Assembly (NCBI GenBank): GCA_019456305.1
Contig: VRUD01000046.1
Coordinates: 1 to 34,609 of the forward strand
Direction: 5' to 3'
Length of the DNA: 34,609 nucleotides
From: Cytophagales bacterium
GTDB taxonomy: Bacteria; Bacteroidota; Bacteroidia; Cytophagales; VRUD01
Part shown: positions 22,792 through 30,916 of the stretch, in pieces
Layout of the letters: each line of letters opens with the position of its first letter
Numbering within the stretch: position 1 is the first letter of the stretch
Notes under the pieces: model-generated
The model's database searches: none
Seen by the model: only the letters and a program-made list of their open reading frames with translations
Told to the model about the DNA's origin: nothing
Program-made: the position numbers and the translations under genes

Positions 22792-23208
22792 ATGAAAAGA
22801 TCACATATAATAGCATTATTTGTCATTGCAGCAGGAATCGGGGTGATTATCTCTACTGCAGGGGATAGTAGCACTTATGTGACATTCAAACAAGCTATTG
22901 ACATGGGGGCAAATGGCAGTAACGCAAAAGTGCATGTGGTCGGGCAACTTAAAAAAGATGCGAATGACCAAATCGAAGGAATGGAATACAAGCCAAAAGA
23001 CGACCCGAATTTCTTCTCATTTATTATGATAGATGAAAACAGCCAGGCGCAAAAAGTAGTTTATTATCATCCCAAGCCCGCAGATTTTGAACGCTCCGAA
23101 AAAATTGTAGTGGTTGGTAGTTTCAAGGATGAAACCTTCATTGCTGATAAGATTTTGATGAAATGCCCGTCAAAGTATGTAGAAAAAGAAATTACCGTTA
23201 ACTCATGA
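22792..23208 (+). CDS. ccmE: Cytochrome c maturation heme chaperone CcmE, cysteine type
   Basis: CcmE binds heme covalently in the periplasm and hands it to the CcmF lyase. The 138-residue protein has an N-terminal anchor (IIALFVIAAGIGVIISTA), an OB-fold-like body (VHVVGQLKKD, FFSFIMIDENSQAQKVVYY, KIVVVGSFKDETFIADKIL) and the heme-binding end ILMKCPSKYVEKE. Here Cys125 and Tyr129 form C-x3-Y in place of the classical H-x3-Y, as in the alternative CcmE form known from Desulfovibrio and archaea. It starts 15 bp after a repeat arm. Confidence 0.9.
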   Translation: MKRSHIIALFVIAAGIGVIISTAGDSSTYVTFKQAIDMGANGSNAKVHVVGQLKKDANDQIEGMEYKPKDDPNFFSFIMIDENSQAQKVVYYHPKPADFERSEKIVVVGSFKDETFIADKILMKCPSKYVEKEITVNS

Positions 23209-23237
23209 TTATATTAATAACTTAACAACTAAAAAGA

Positions 23238-23447
23238 ATGGCTAAAAAGGTCACAGTAATTATAGAACAAGGGGAAGATGGATGGTATGTAGCTACCGTA
23301 CCTGACATTCCAGGTTGTTATACTCAAGGAAAAACAATCGCACAAGTTTTAGATCGAATTAAAGAGGCAATTGAGGTTTGTCTTGAAGCTGATAAAGATG
23401 AAATAGAACCTCTGGAATTTGTAGGTGTACAACAAATAAAGATATGA
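23238..23447 (+). CDS. hicB: HicB-like antitoxin, toxin partner truncated
   Basis: The 69-residue product shows the HicB N-terminal partial RNase-H-like domain: VTVIIEQGEDGWYVATVPDI then PGCYTQGKTIAQVLDRIKEA and a final VGVQQIKI strand. HicB neutralises the mRNA interferase HicA. The usual second gene follows with an ATGA overlap, but only its first eight codons remain. The gene lies between ccmE and ccmF, 30 bp after ccmE. Confidence 0.87.
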   Translation: MAKKVTVIIEQGEDGWYVATVPDIPGCYTQGKTIAQVLDRIKEAIEVCLEADKDEIEPLEFVGVQQIKI

Positions 23448-23506
23448 CAAAACTTGTTCCTGTTAAAAGTATAATATTATTTTGTAATATCTACATTTAT
23501 TCATAA
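23444..23506 (+). pseudogene. HicA toxin stub
   Basis: The ATG overlapping the HicB stop begins MTKLVPVK, the normal HicA N-terminus, and then continues as SIILFCNIYIYS to a stop at 23506. The catalytic His region (G-S-H) and the dsRBD-like fold are gone. Sequence after the eighth codon belongs to the region upstream of ccmF, so a deletion removed the toxin from its start to its end. Confidence 0.72.
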
Positions 23507-23521
23507 AACTTTCCTCTCATT

Positions 23522-26185
23522 ATGCTCCACACCTTCATCGGCAACCTTGGCCACCTTTTTATCATCATCTCCTTTGTAGCATCCCTGGTAGCCACCTATT
23601 CATATTTTATTATCAACTCATCCTCCTCTCCCTGGGGTGGGTTAGGGGTGAGGTGGAAAATATTTGCAAGAAGCGCCTTTTTAATACACACCTTCTCTAT
23701 TATTGGCGTAATTGTTTGCCTTTTTGTGATTGTCTATAAACAGTATTACGAATATCACTACGCCTGGAGTCATTCTTCAAATAATCTCCCCGCACAATAT
23801 ATGATTGCATGCTTCTGGGAAGGACAGGAAGGCAGTTTCTTACTATGGATATTCTGGCAGTCATTATTAGGATTAATATTGATCAAAACCCTTAAAAAAA
23901 GAAATGGTGTTCATGAAGGAACCCTCAAAGACAATAGCTGGGAAGCGCCTGTAATGGCCATCTTTTCGTTGGTGCAGGCATTTATTTGCTCTATGATCCT
24001 TGGTGTGGTAATTTTCAATATTAAAATAGGCAGCTCGCCTTTTATATTGTTAAGAGATTTTATGACAGAGGCGCCTATCTTTATGACAAACCCTGATTTT
24101 ATCCCTGAAGATGGTACTGGCCTGAACCCATTGCTACAAAACTACTGGATGGTCATTCATCCCCCCACTCTTTTTTTGGGATTTGCGGCTGTATTAGTCC
24201 CGGCTGCATTTGCCTATGCCGGGCTGTGGCAAAAGCGGTATACAGAATGGATAAGGCCTGCATTGCCCTGGGCGCTGTTTGCCACTGTGATCCTGGGTAT
24301 AGGGATCCTGATGGGAGGATATTGGGCTTACGAGACACTTAATTTTGGAGGCTACTGGAACTGGGACCCCGTTGAAAATGCTGTTTTTGTACCATGGATT
24401 GTTTTAATTGCAAGTATGCATTCAATGGTAGTTGCACGTAAAAAAGGAACATCCATGAAATTATCATTCATATTGGTGATCACAACATTTCTTTTGATAT
24501 TATATTCCACTTTCCTTACAAGAAGCGGGATACTGGGTAATTCTTCGGTTCATTCATTCACTGATTTGGGACTTTCCGGACAGCTTTTAATAGTTCTGGT
24601 GGCATTTGTCTTAATTTCAATATTTTTCATGGTAAGATCATGGAAAAAGATTCCCTCTTCACCGGGTGAGGTTTCAACTTATTCAAGGGAGTTCTGGGTT
24701 TTTATTGGCATTACAGTGCTGTGCCTTTGCGCGTTCCAGATCATCATTACCACTTCTATTCCTGTTTACAATGCAATACTTGAAAATATTGGAATTGAAT
24801 CGAATGTAGCGCCACCTGCCGACCAAATAGCTCATTATAGCAAAATACAGGTTTGGTTTGCACTCTTTATTGCCATATTATCTGGTATTGGCCAATATTT
24901 CTGGTGGCACAAAACTCCAATTCTGAAACCCGAAACTCGAAATCTGAAACCCGAAACCAGAAATTTGAAAGGCAAAATCCAAAATCCAAGGTCTAAAATT
25001 CTTAACGCCATATCTATTCCTTTTATATTGACGATGATTATATCAAGTGTTATAATCTTATTAGCCCAGATAAGAAACATTAGTTATATCCTGCTGCTTA
25101 CATGTGCAATGTTCACGATTATTGCAAACCTGAATATTTTTATAAATGTGGTAAAAAATAATTACAAGTTAGCTGGCGGCTCAGTAGCACACGTTGGCAT
25201 AGGATTAATGCTCATTGGTATACTTTTCTCATCGGGTTTTTCAAAAGTAGTTTCTCTCAATACAACCGGGATGTTATATTCTAAAGAATTTCCGGATGAA
25301 ATGAACCGGGAAAATATTTTGCTATGGCCAAATGAGCCGCAGACCATGAATGAATACAGGGTAACGTACAAGGGCAGGTATATTGAAGCGTTAGGTTTCC
25401 CCGGTTACATTAAAAAAGAAATGCTGATCCAAACCCAAAATGCGCACAAGGTAGTTGCGAGAGAAGATATTCTTTACAAAGAAAAAGTTTTTTATAAAAA
25501 AGGCGATACTTTGAATATTTATCCTGAGAATACTTACTATGAAGTTGAATATCAGCCTACAGGGCAAGGTAAAAATAAAACAAGCAACACCTTCACCCTG
25601 TTTCCAAGAGCCCAGGTTAACCCCGATATGGGCCTTATTGCCTCCCCGGATATAAAAACATTTTTAACCAAAGATCTATATACGCATGTTTCATCCATAC
25701 CTGATCCGAATGAAGAAAAACAGTGGGGTGAGACCAAAGAGTATGTAATGAGCATTGGAGATACCATAATCGTAAACGATTTTTTTGCAATTCTTGATGG
25801 TATTGAAAGACTATATGCAGTGCATGGAATCCGGCTTAGTCCTGCTGACGCAGCAGTAAAAGCAAAAATACGTATTTTGGGAAAGGCTAAAAACCATTAT
25901 TCCGCTCCTGTTTATGTAATACATGATAAGATGGTAGGCCGGATCCCCGATGTTAATGAAGAACTTGGCTTAAAGTTCACCCTCCTGCATATTGACCCCG
26001 AAAGACAAAAATTTACAATTAGCGTTAATACATCCCAAAGAGATTACATCATCTTAAAAGCAGTAGAAAAGCCATTTATAAACCTGCTCTGGATCGGTAC
26101 CTTTTTGATGATTATAGGATTTTGTATTGCTATTGTGAGGAGATATGGGGAGTTTGCGAAAGTAAGGGAAAAGGGGGTGGAATAA
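23522..26185 (+). CDS. ccmF: Cytochrome c heme lyase CcmF
   Basis: CcmF joins heme from CcmE to apocytochrome c. The 887-residue protein starts MLHTFIGNLGHLFIIISFVA, has many membrane helices, the WWD signature (GGYWAYETLNFGGYWNWDPV then ENAVFVPW, ~residues 262-290), conserved His in VIHPPTLFLGF and SMHSMVV, and a large C-terminal periplasmic region before a last helix. Two segments are unusual: residues ~33-45 (SSSSPWGGLGVRW) from a GC-rich repeat, and ~467-486 (two LKPETRN units, then KGKIQNPRSK) from a 21-bp tandem repeat, both in loop positions. It is the last recognisable ccm gene in the window. Confidence 0.95.
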   Translation: MLHTFIGNLGHLFIIISFVASLVATYSYFIINSSSSPWGGLGVRWKIFARSAFLIHTFSIIGVIVCLFVIVYKQYYEYHYAWSHSSNNLPAQYMIACFWEGQEGSFLLWIFWQSLLGLILIKTLKKRNGVHEGTLKDNSWEAPVMAIFSLVQAFICSMILGVVIFNIKIGSSPFILLRDFMTEAPIFMTNPDFIPEDGTGLNPLLQNYWMVIHPPTLFLGFAAVLVPAAFAYAGLWQKRYTEWIRPALPWALFATVILGIGILMGGYWAYETLNFGGYWNWDPVENAVFVPWIVLIASMHSMVVARKKGTSMKLSFILVITTFLLILYSTFLTRSGILGNSSVHSFTDLGLSGQLLIVLVAFVLISIFFMVRSWKKIPSSPGEVSTYSREFWVFIGITVLCLCAFQIIITTSIPVYNAILENIGIESNVAPPADQIAHYSKIQVWFALFIAILSGIGQYFWWHKTPILKPETRNLKPETRNLKGKIQNPRSKILNAISIPFILTMIISSVIILLAQIRNISYILLLTCAMFTIIANLNIFINVVKNNYKLAGGSVAHVGIGLMLIGILFSSGFSKVVSLNTTGMLYSKEFPDEMNRENILLWPNEPQTMNEYRVTYKGRYIEALGFPGYIKKEMLIQTQNAHKVVAREDILYKEKVFYKKGDTLNIYPENTYYEVEYQPTGQGKNKTSNTFTLFPRAQVNPDMGLIASPDIKTFLTKDLYTHVSSIPDPNEEKQWGETKEYVMSIGDTIIVNDFFAILDGIERLYAVHGIRLSPADAAVKAKIRILGKAKNHYSAPVYVIHDKMVGRIPDVNEELGLKFTLLHIDPERQKFTISVNTSQRDYIILKAVEKPFINLLWIGTFLMIIGFCIAIVRRYGEFAKVREKGVE
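23625..23653. repeat. CCTCTCCC...AGGGGTGAGG repeat inside ccmF
   Basis: A 29-bp GC-rich stretch with ends CCTCTCCCT and AGGGGTGAGG that pair imperfectly. It lies in the loop after the first membrane helix of CcmF and is read in frame as SSPWGGLGVR. Confidence 0.65.
24923..24964. repeat. 21-bp tandem repeat inside ccmF
   Basis: Two copies of a 21-bp unit beginning CTGAAACCCGAAAC, differing at three positions, encode LKPETRN twice. A degenerate third unit with CAAAATCCAAAATCC follows. The words resemble the CCCGAAA/AAATTC words of the pheS and omega-amidase insertions. Confidence 0.82.
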
Positions 26186-26196
26186 TTAAGCTATTT

Positions 26197-26232
26197 AAGT
26201 AAAAAGTAAAAAGTAAAAAGTAAAAAAAAAGT
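26197..26232 (+). repeat. AAAAAGT tandem array, left
   Basis: Four to five near-perfect AAAAAGT heptamers lie just after ccmF. The inverted counterpart (TACTTTTT) is at 26439-26478, so the two arrays frame the four-helix-bundle fossil. Confidence 0.82.
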
Positions 26233-26240
26233 AAAAAACT

Positions 26241-26430
26241 ATGAAAAAAGATTTGTGTGAAAGACTGTTTAAGTTTGCAGTTGATGTAATTAGATTTTTA
26301 ATGAGAGAATCAAATTATTGGTTAAGAATATTTAAAGAGCAACTAAATAGGCGATATACAAAAGTGCCATTACCTGGTAGATGAGTCAGAGCAGTTAAAA
26401 AAAATACTTGGTTCAATCGCAAGCAAATGA
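26241..26430 (+). pseudogene. Fossil of a four-helix-bundle (23S rRNA IVS-type) gene
   Basis: The ATG at 26241 starts MKKDLCERLFKFAVDVIRFL, the typical first helix of the four-helix-bundle family found in 23S rRNA intervening sequences and near retroelements. After a deletion it goes directly to MRESNYWLRIFKE (normally the third helix) and then, in another frame, ends as YLVDESEQLKKILGSIASK with a stop at 26428. The conserved second helix (SAGANYEEA-type) is missing. The full family is ~115-120 residues; this remnant would encode ~63 codons. It lies between inverted AAAAAGT arrays. Confidence 0.82.
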
Positions 26431-26438
26431 AATAAAAA

Positions 26439-26631
<193 letters not shown>

Positions 26632-26709
26632 ATCATGTATTTAATTACAAAATTAATAAATATTTTCATTTAGTTGCAAACAATTATTATGTTTTTTAAA
26701 ATTACAAAT

Positions 26710-28455
26710 ATGAAAACAAAATCTCTTGTGCTCATATCATTACTCATTTGTGTTTTCAATGTTTATACTGCAGGTGCTCAAAAAACACCCAAGCGCACCC
26801 TCTCCTTCCAGCAATGGATTGATGAAATGGTAAACTGTAAAGATTCGGTGTATGTGTTGGATGGTGCAGATATTATTTTTGACGAAACAAAGGATAATGA
26901 ATTTGGCAAAAGAGCTCAAAATGACCAGGCAGAAGATATCATCATTCATGCTGATATAGTTATCAAAAATTGTAATTTCAAAACTGCTCAACTTACCGAT
27001 GAATATATTAGATTAAATCATTTTACTTTTCGGAGAAATGTAATGTTTTGGGATAATAAAGCTGAATCTCCTATCAATTTTAATAATTGTACATTCAATG
27101 CAAGATTGGATTTCCTCTGGAATGATTTTTCATATTTATTTATTTATGATACATATTTAAAAGGTTCTTTCATTGAAGGTCATAATAATTTTGCAACTAT
27201 TGAGTTTAATAATGTGGTTTTTGAAGCAAACCATGATAGCAAGACTTGTTATTTTGTGTTATCTTCAAAATCACTCAAAAGAGTTGAAATTTATAATTCT
27301 AAATTTCAATTATCAGATTCTCTAAAAGAATTGCCCATTGAACCAAGCATGATACCTGGTATATGGTTTAATGTAATGACTGATAATTTAACTTTTAACA
27401 ATAATACATTTGACTTACCGGTTTCGTTTGGTGGATTGACAGCCCATGTAGATTTAGCTGTGAAAAATTGCAGCTTTAATAATTTTATAGATGTAGAAGC
27501 CATTAATTTCCCTGAACGCAATATCAATTTTGACTGGAAAATGCTCTCCGGAAGATTATCTATCTTAAATCAGAATGATGAAGGTATGTTAGACATTTAC
27601 CAAGGTAAAACAGATGCTGAAATAGCAGACTTTTATCACCTGAAGGAGCTGATAGCGGCTTATAATAAGTTTTTTAAGATCTACCGTGAAAGAGGTGATA
27701 TAGAATCGGCAAATGCTTGTTTTATTGAGATGAAGGATTTGGATACCCGCAGGCTCAAATACAATTATGAACAATCACCCACATTTGAATCTTACCTTTC
27801 CTATAAAGTAAATGTTTTCCTTAAATTCTTCTGTGATTATGGCACCAATCCACCAAAATCACTGATCATTTCATTTTATGTGATCTTAATATTTTCGGTT
27901 TTTTACTTTTTCTTCCAAAGCGAATGGGATAATATCAGCCGTAGTTTTTTGATGAGAAAGTCAAACAAATTATTACAATATTTCCGGTCAGAGCAGAAGC
28001 TTGAAGATTTTTATTCCGAGCAACATAAAGCAGAATTACAATCCTGGTTAGCGTTTAGAGACAATATTATACAAAGCAAAAAAGAAGTTCCTTTATTTAT
28101 TACTTTGCTTTTAAAACCATTATACCGCATCTCTGTCCTTCATCATAAAGTTACAAGCTGGCTTTACCACAGAACCGATATCTTAAGCGGCCGCTGGATA
28201 GACCTGAAACCTGCACGTAAATGGTTTGTTGCAACCACTGTGAGCATTTCCATCATCTTTTATTTGGTTTACCTGGTTGCGTTGCGGAGCTTTAATGCGT
28301 TCTTTCTCAGCATCAATACCTTCTCTACCCTTGGTTTCGGTGACATTCCCGTAAAAGGCATTTCACGCTATATGGCAATTTTGGAAGGGTTTTTAGGTTG
28401 GTTCTTGTTGAGTATATTCAGTGTAAGTTTGATCAGTCAGATATTACAGAATTAG
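26710..28455 (+). CDS. Exported beta-helix-like protein fused to a K+ channel pore domain
   Basis: The ~581-residue product has a signal peptide (SLVLISLLICVFNVYTAGAQ), about 280 residues of repeated short strands of the NCNFKTAQL / NNCTFNARLDFLWNDF / FNNNTFDLPV type (pentapeptide- or right-handed-helix-like), a membrane helix (SLIISFYVILIFSVFYFFF), a soluble helical linker, then a two-helix pore with the selectivity-filter-like sequence FSTLGFGDIPVKG and the final helix AILEGFLGWFLLSIFSVSLI. The pore matches Ion_trans_2 K+ channels (T-x-G-F/Y-G-D). The ATG at 26710 precedes the signal peptide. Ligand and ion are inferred. Confidence 0.8.
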   Translation: MKTKSLVLISLLICVFNVYTAGAQKTPKRTLSFQQWIDEMVNCKDSVYVLDGADIIFDETKDNEFGKRAQNDQAEDIIIHADIVIKNCNFKTAQLTDEYIRLNHFTFRRNVMFWDNKAESPINFNNCTFNARLDFLWNDFSYLFIYDTYLKGSFIEGHNNFATIEFNNVVFEANHDSKTCYFVLSSKSLKRVEIYNSKFQLSDSLKELPIEPSMIPGIWFNVMTDNLTFNNNTFDLPVSFGGLTAHVDLAVKNCSFNNFIDVEAINFPERNINFDWKMLSGRLSILNQNDEGMLDIYQGKTDAEIADFYHLKELIAAYNKFFKIYRERGDIESANACFIEMKDLDTRRLKYNYEQSPTFESYLSYKVNVFLKFFCDYGTNPPKSLIISFYVILIFSVFYFFFQSEWDNISRSFLMRKSNKLLQYFRSEQKLEDFYSEQHKAELQSWLAFRDNIIQSKKEVPLFITLLLKPLYRISVLHHKVTSWLYHRTDILSGRWIDLKPARKWFVATTVSISIIFYLVYLVALRSFNAFFLSINTFSTLGFGDIPVKGISRYMAILEGFLGWFLLSIFSVSLISQILQN

Positions 28456-28712
28456 TCATTAGTTAATTTCGCAGAGTATTTCAAAGGTTTTTATAAATAA
28501 AATTTGTAATTTATATCTATGTCATTTAAATTTGCATAGAAAAAAAAATGGATCAAATTATTTAAAAACATAGAGAGCCTGCAAAAATGAATATCTCCGA
28601 TTTTACTGATTCACTTTTAAAGGAAATCATTAAAAAGTTATAGTCCCTTAAAAATCTATCCCTGGTACCTTGGACAAGTTTTTTCCTATCTTGAAGTTTT
28701 TGTAAATATAAA

Positions 28713-29489
28713 TTGAGTAAAAACTACAAAATATCGATCATCGGAGCCGGCAATCTTGCCTGGCATCTTGCACAGGAGCTTGAAAAAGCAGACCACCTGA
28801 TCATAGAAGTATTTAGCCGAAAATTGAAAAATGCCCGGACTTTGACTTCCAGGCTATACGATGCGGAGCCAACCGACAAACTAAATTTTTCTTCAAGCAA
28901 TACAGAGGTTTTTATCATAGCTGTTACTGATGATGCATTACCGGAAGTTGTATCAAAGATCGTTCTACCCAAAAATGCTGTGGTCGCCCATACTTCAGGA
29001 AGTTTTTCCTTAGATAGTCTTAATCTCAAATCTCATATGGGAGTATTCTATCCCTTACAAACATTTACCAAACATACAGAAGTTAATTTCAAAGAAATAC
29101 CAATATGCATAGAAGCACTTGATGAAACAACAGAAAATGTACTCTCTGAAATTGCAAAAAGCATCAGTAAAAAGGTACTTTTTCTGAATTCCGAAAAAAG
29201 AAAGGTTTTGCATCTTGCAGCAGTATTTGCGTGTAATTTTACAAATCATCTATTGAGCAATGCCAAAACTATTTTAGACCGGGAGGGATTGGAATTTTCT
29301 CTTTTAGAACCATTAATTATTGAAACCATTGAAAAAGCATTGGAATTTGATCCTGATAAAGTACAAACAGGACCCGCTGCGAGGAGAGATAAACAATTAA
29401 TAAATGATCAATTTAAATATCTTAAAAAGTACCCGGAGCTACAGAAGATCTATAAATCTCTGACTGAGAGTATACTTAAAAACGTTTGA
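28713..29489 (+). CDS. Rossmann-fold DUF2520 oxidoreductase-like protein
   Basis: The 258-residue product begins with a TTG codon and shows an NAD(P)-binding fold (ISIIGAGNLAWHLAQELEKA) with a Ser/Thr-rich second strand (IEVFSRKLKNARTL), followed by VFIIAVTDDALPEVV and HTSGSFSLDSL, and a C-terminal helical domain (KVLHLAAVFACNFTNHLLSN, GPAARRDKQLINDQFKYLKK). This is the DUF2520/F420-dependent-like group related to pyrroline-5-carboxylate and ketopantoate-type reductases; the substrate is unknown. No ATG start is seen that keeps the complete Rossmann motif. Confidence 0.85.
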   Translation: MSKNYKISIIGAGNLAWHLAQELEKADHLIIEVFSRKLKNARTLTSRLYDAEPTDKLNFSSSNTEVFIIAVTDDALPEVVSKIVLPKNAVVAHTSGSFSLDSLNLKSHMGVFYPLQTFTKHTEVNFKEIPICIEALDETTENVLSEIAKSISKKVLFLNSEKRKVLHLAAVFACNFTNHLLSNAKTILDREGLEFSLLEPLIIETIEKALEFDPDKVQTGPAARRDKQLINDQFKYLKKYPELQKIYKSLTESILKNV

Positions 29490-29563
29490 CGGTTACGGTT
29501 ACGATGCCTGTTTCGTTAAGTGTCTTTGGGTTAGGTAACCCTTAAACGAAAAACGATATGGGC

Positions 29564-29751
29564 CTAGTGTAGCAACAATTTAATTACGCAATATTGTAAT
29601 CATAAAATATATTATTTCTATGAGATTAGTAACTCTTTCAGCTAATCACAAACCATTTAACCATATAGCCATATAACCATTTGTTGATTAATAACGAAAG
29701 AATCTATTTATTACTAATTAATGTTGCAAAACTAAATTGTTGCTACACTAG
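29564..29751. mobile_element. 188-bp MITE-like element with perfect 19-bp inverted ends
   Basis: CTAGTGTAGCAACAATTTA at 29564-29582 is exactly reverse-complemented at 29733-29751. The interior is AT-rich with no coding potential. A 14-bp direct repeat GTAACCCTTAAACG lies at 29535-29548 and at 29751-29764, separated from the left end by 15 bp, so it is a candidate but not classic target duplication. Confidence 0.7.
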
Positions 29752-29781
29752 TAACCCTTAAACGCTGAACGAAAACATATT

Positions 29782-30654
29782 ATGAAAGTAAAAGAAAATA
29801 CTACTAATAAGATCAAAGTAACACTGATCCAGTCTGCTTTGCATTGGGAAGATATTGACGCCAACCTTGCCATGTTTGAAGAAAAGATATGGCAAATAGG
29901 TCAAAAAACAGACCTGATAGTGCTGCCCGAAATGTTTACTACTGGCTTTACGATGAATACTGCCAGGCTTGCAGAACCAATGAATAGCAAATCTTTTAGG
30001 TGGATGAAGCAGCAAGCTGCACAGACTAAAGCTGTTATTGTTGGAAGCATCATTATCAAAGAAGGGCAAAGTTGTTTCAACAGGCTTGTATGGATGAACC
30101 CGGATGGCACTTATTCAACATACGATAAAAGGCATTTGTTTAGGATGGCTGATGAGCATAATTATTATGCAGCGGGAAATGAAAAAATTATCATGGAAAT
30201 AAACGGTTGGAAGATTTGTCCCCTGGTATGTTATGACCTCCGTTTCCCGGTGTGGAGCAGGAATAAAAATGAATCGGTGAATCGGGGAAGTGGAGAAACG
30301 GTGAAAATCCCAAATTCCAAATCCCAAACCCGCAATCCAGTTCCGGCTTATGATTGTCTTATCTATATCGCCAACTGGCCGGAACCGAGACAAACTGCCT
30401 GGGACGTGCTTTTACGTGCAAGGGCAGTAGAAAATCTGTGCTATGTAATTGGCGTAAACCGGGTAAAACAGGATGGCAACGGTATTAATTATGCAGGTGG
30501 TAGCGCTGTAATAGATCATAAGGGTGAACGGCTATTTTATAAATTGAAAAGTGAAATTGTTAAAACAATCACTTTAGATAAAAAAGAATTAATGTCTTAT
30601 CGTGAAAAATTTCCGGCTCATCTGGATGGGGATGAGTTTGAAATAAAGGAATAG
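29782..30654 (+). CDS. Omega-amidase / nitrilase-superfamily amidohydrolase
   Basis: The enzyme probably deaminates alpha-keto acid amides (2-oxoglutaramate/2-oxosuccinamate) from transaminated glutamine or methionine salvage. The nitrilase triad is complete: Glu50 (VLPEMFTTGF), Lys116 (YDKRHLFRM) and Cys150 (PLVCYDLRFPVWSRN). DEHNYYAAG and NWPEPRQTAWDVLLRARAVE are characteristic of the YafV/Nit2 group. Residues ~163-189 (starting ESVNRGSGETVKIPNSKSQT) interrupt the conserved step from WSRN to YDCLIYIANWP and are encoded by repeats of GAATCGG, GGAGAAACGG and CCAAATTCC type. The start ATG at 29782 follows the element at 29564-29764. Confidence 0.9.
   Translation: MKVKENTTNKIKVTLIQSALHWEDIDANLAMFEEKIWQIGQKTDLIVLPEMFTTGFTMNTARLAEPMNSKSFRWMKQQAAQTKAVIVGSIIIKEGQSCFNRLVWMNPDGTYSTYDKRHLFRMADEHNYYAAGNEKIIMEINGWKICPLVCYDLRFPVWSRNKNESVNRGSGETVKIPNSKSQTRNPVPAYDCLIYIANWPEPRQTAWDVLLRARAVENLCYVIGVNRVKQDGNGINYAGGSAVIDHKGERLFYKLKSEIVKTITLDKKELMSYREKFPAHLDGDEFEIKE
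30271..30345. repeat. Repeat insertion inside the omega-amidase gene
   Basis: GAATCGGTGAATCGGGGAAG, GGAGAAACGG and a CCAAATTCCAAATCCCAAAC stretch lie in frame. The GAATCGG and GGAGAAACGG words return in the murF insertion at 31377-31465. Homologous enzymes have only a few residues in this loop. Confidence 0.82.
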
Positions 30655-30781
30655 ATATGAGACATGAGATGAAATACGCTTATATTGGGTTTAAATAATA
30701 TTATACCTAAAAATCTAAATTAAAAAGAAAGAAAAGTGATGTAAATGTTATGATACTTCCTTAATTTAGTTGTCGTAAAAG

Positions 30782-30908
30782 TAAAAAATTAATAATAATA
30801 GGGTCAACCAGCACCCAGTAACCAGCATCCAGTAACTGATAATTTGATGCATGATGTTAATAATGATTACAATTTAAGGTGTTTTTTTTAATTTAGATTT
30901 TTAGGTTA
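30782..30908. repeat. 127-bp intergenic direct repeat, copy B, upstream of murF
   Basis: One mismatch in 127 bp compared with 5393-5519. It ends 8 bp before the murF ATG (3 bp for plsC). Sequence outside the repeat is unrelated at both sites. See copy A. Confidence 0.9.
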
Positions 30909-30916
30909 TACATTTA

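Noticed and set aside
28587-28643. 18-codon micro-ORF MNISDFTDSLLKEIIKKL, possible start of a nucleotidyltransferase remnant
   Set aside because: The helix resembles the N-terminus of MNT proteins but no GS or DxD motif follows, so the evidence is too thin.
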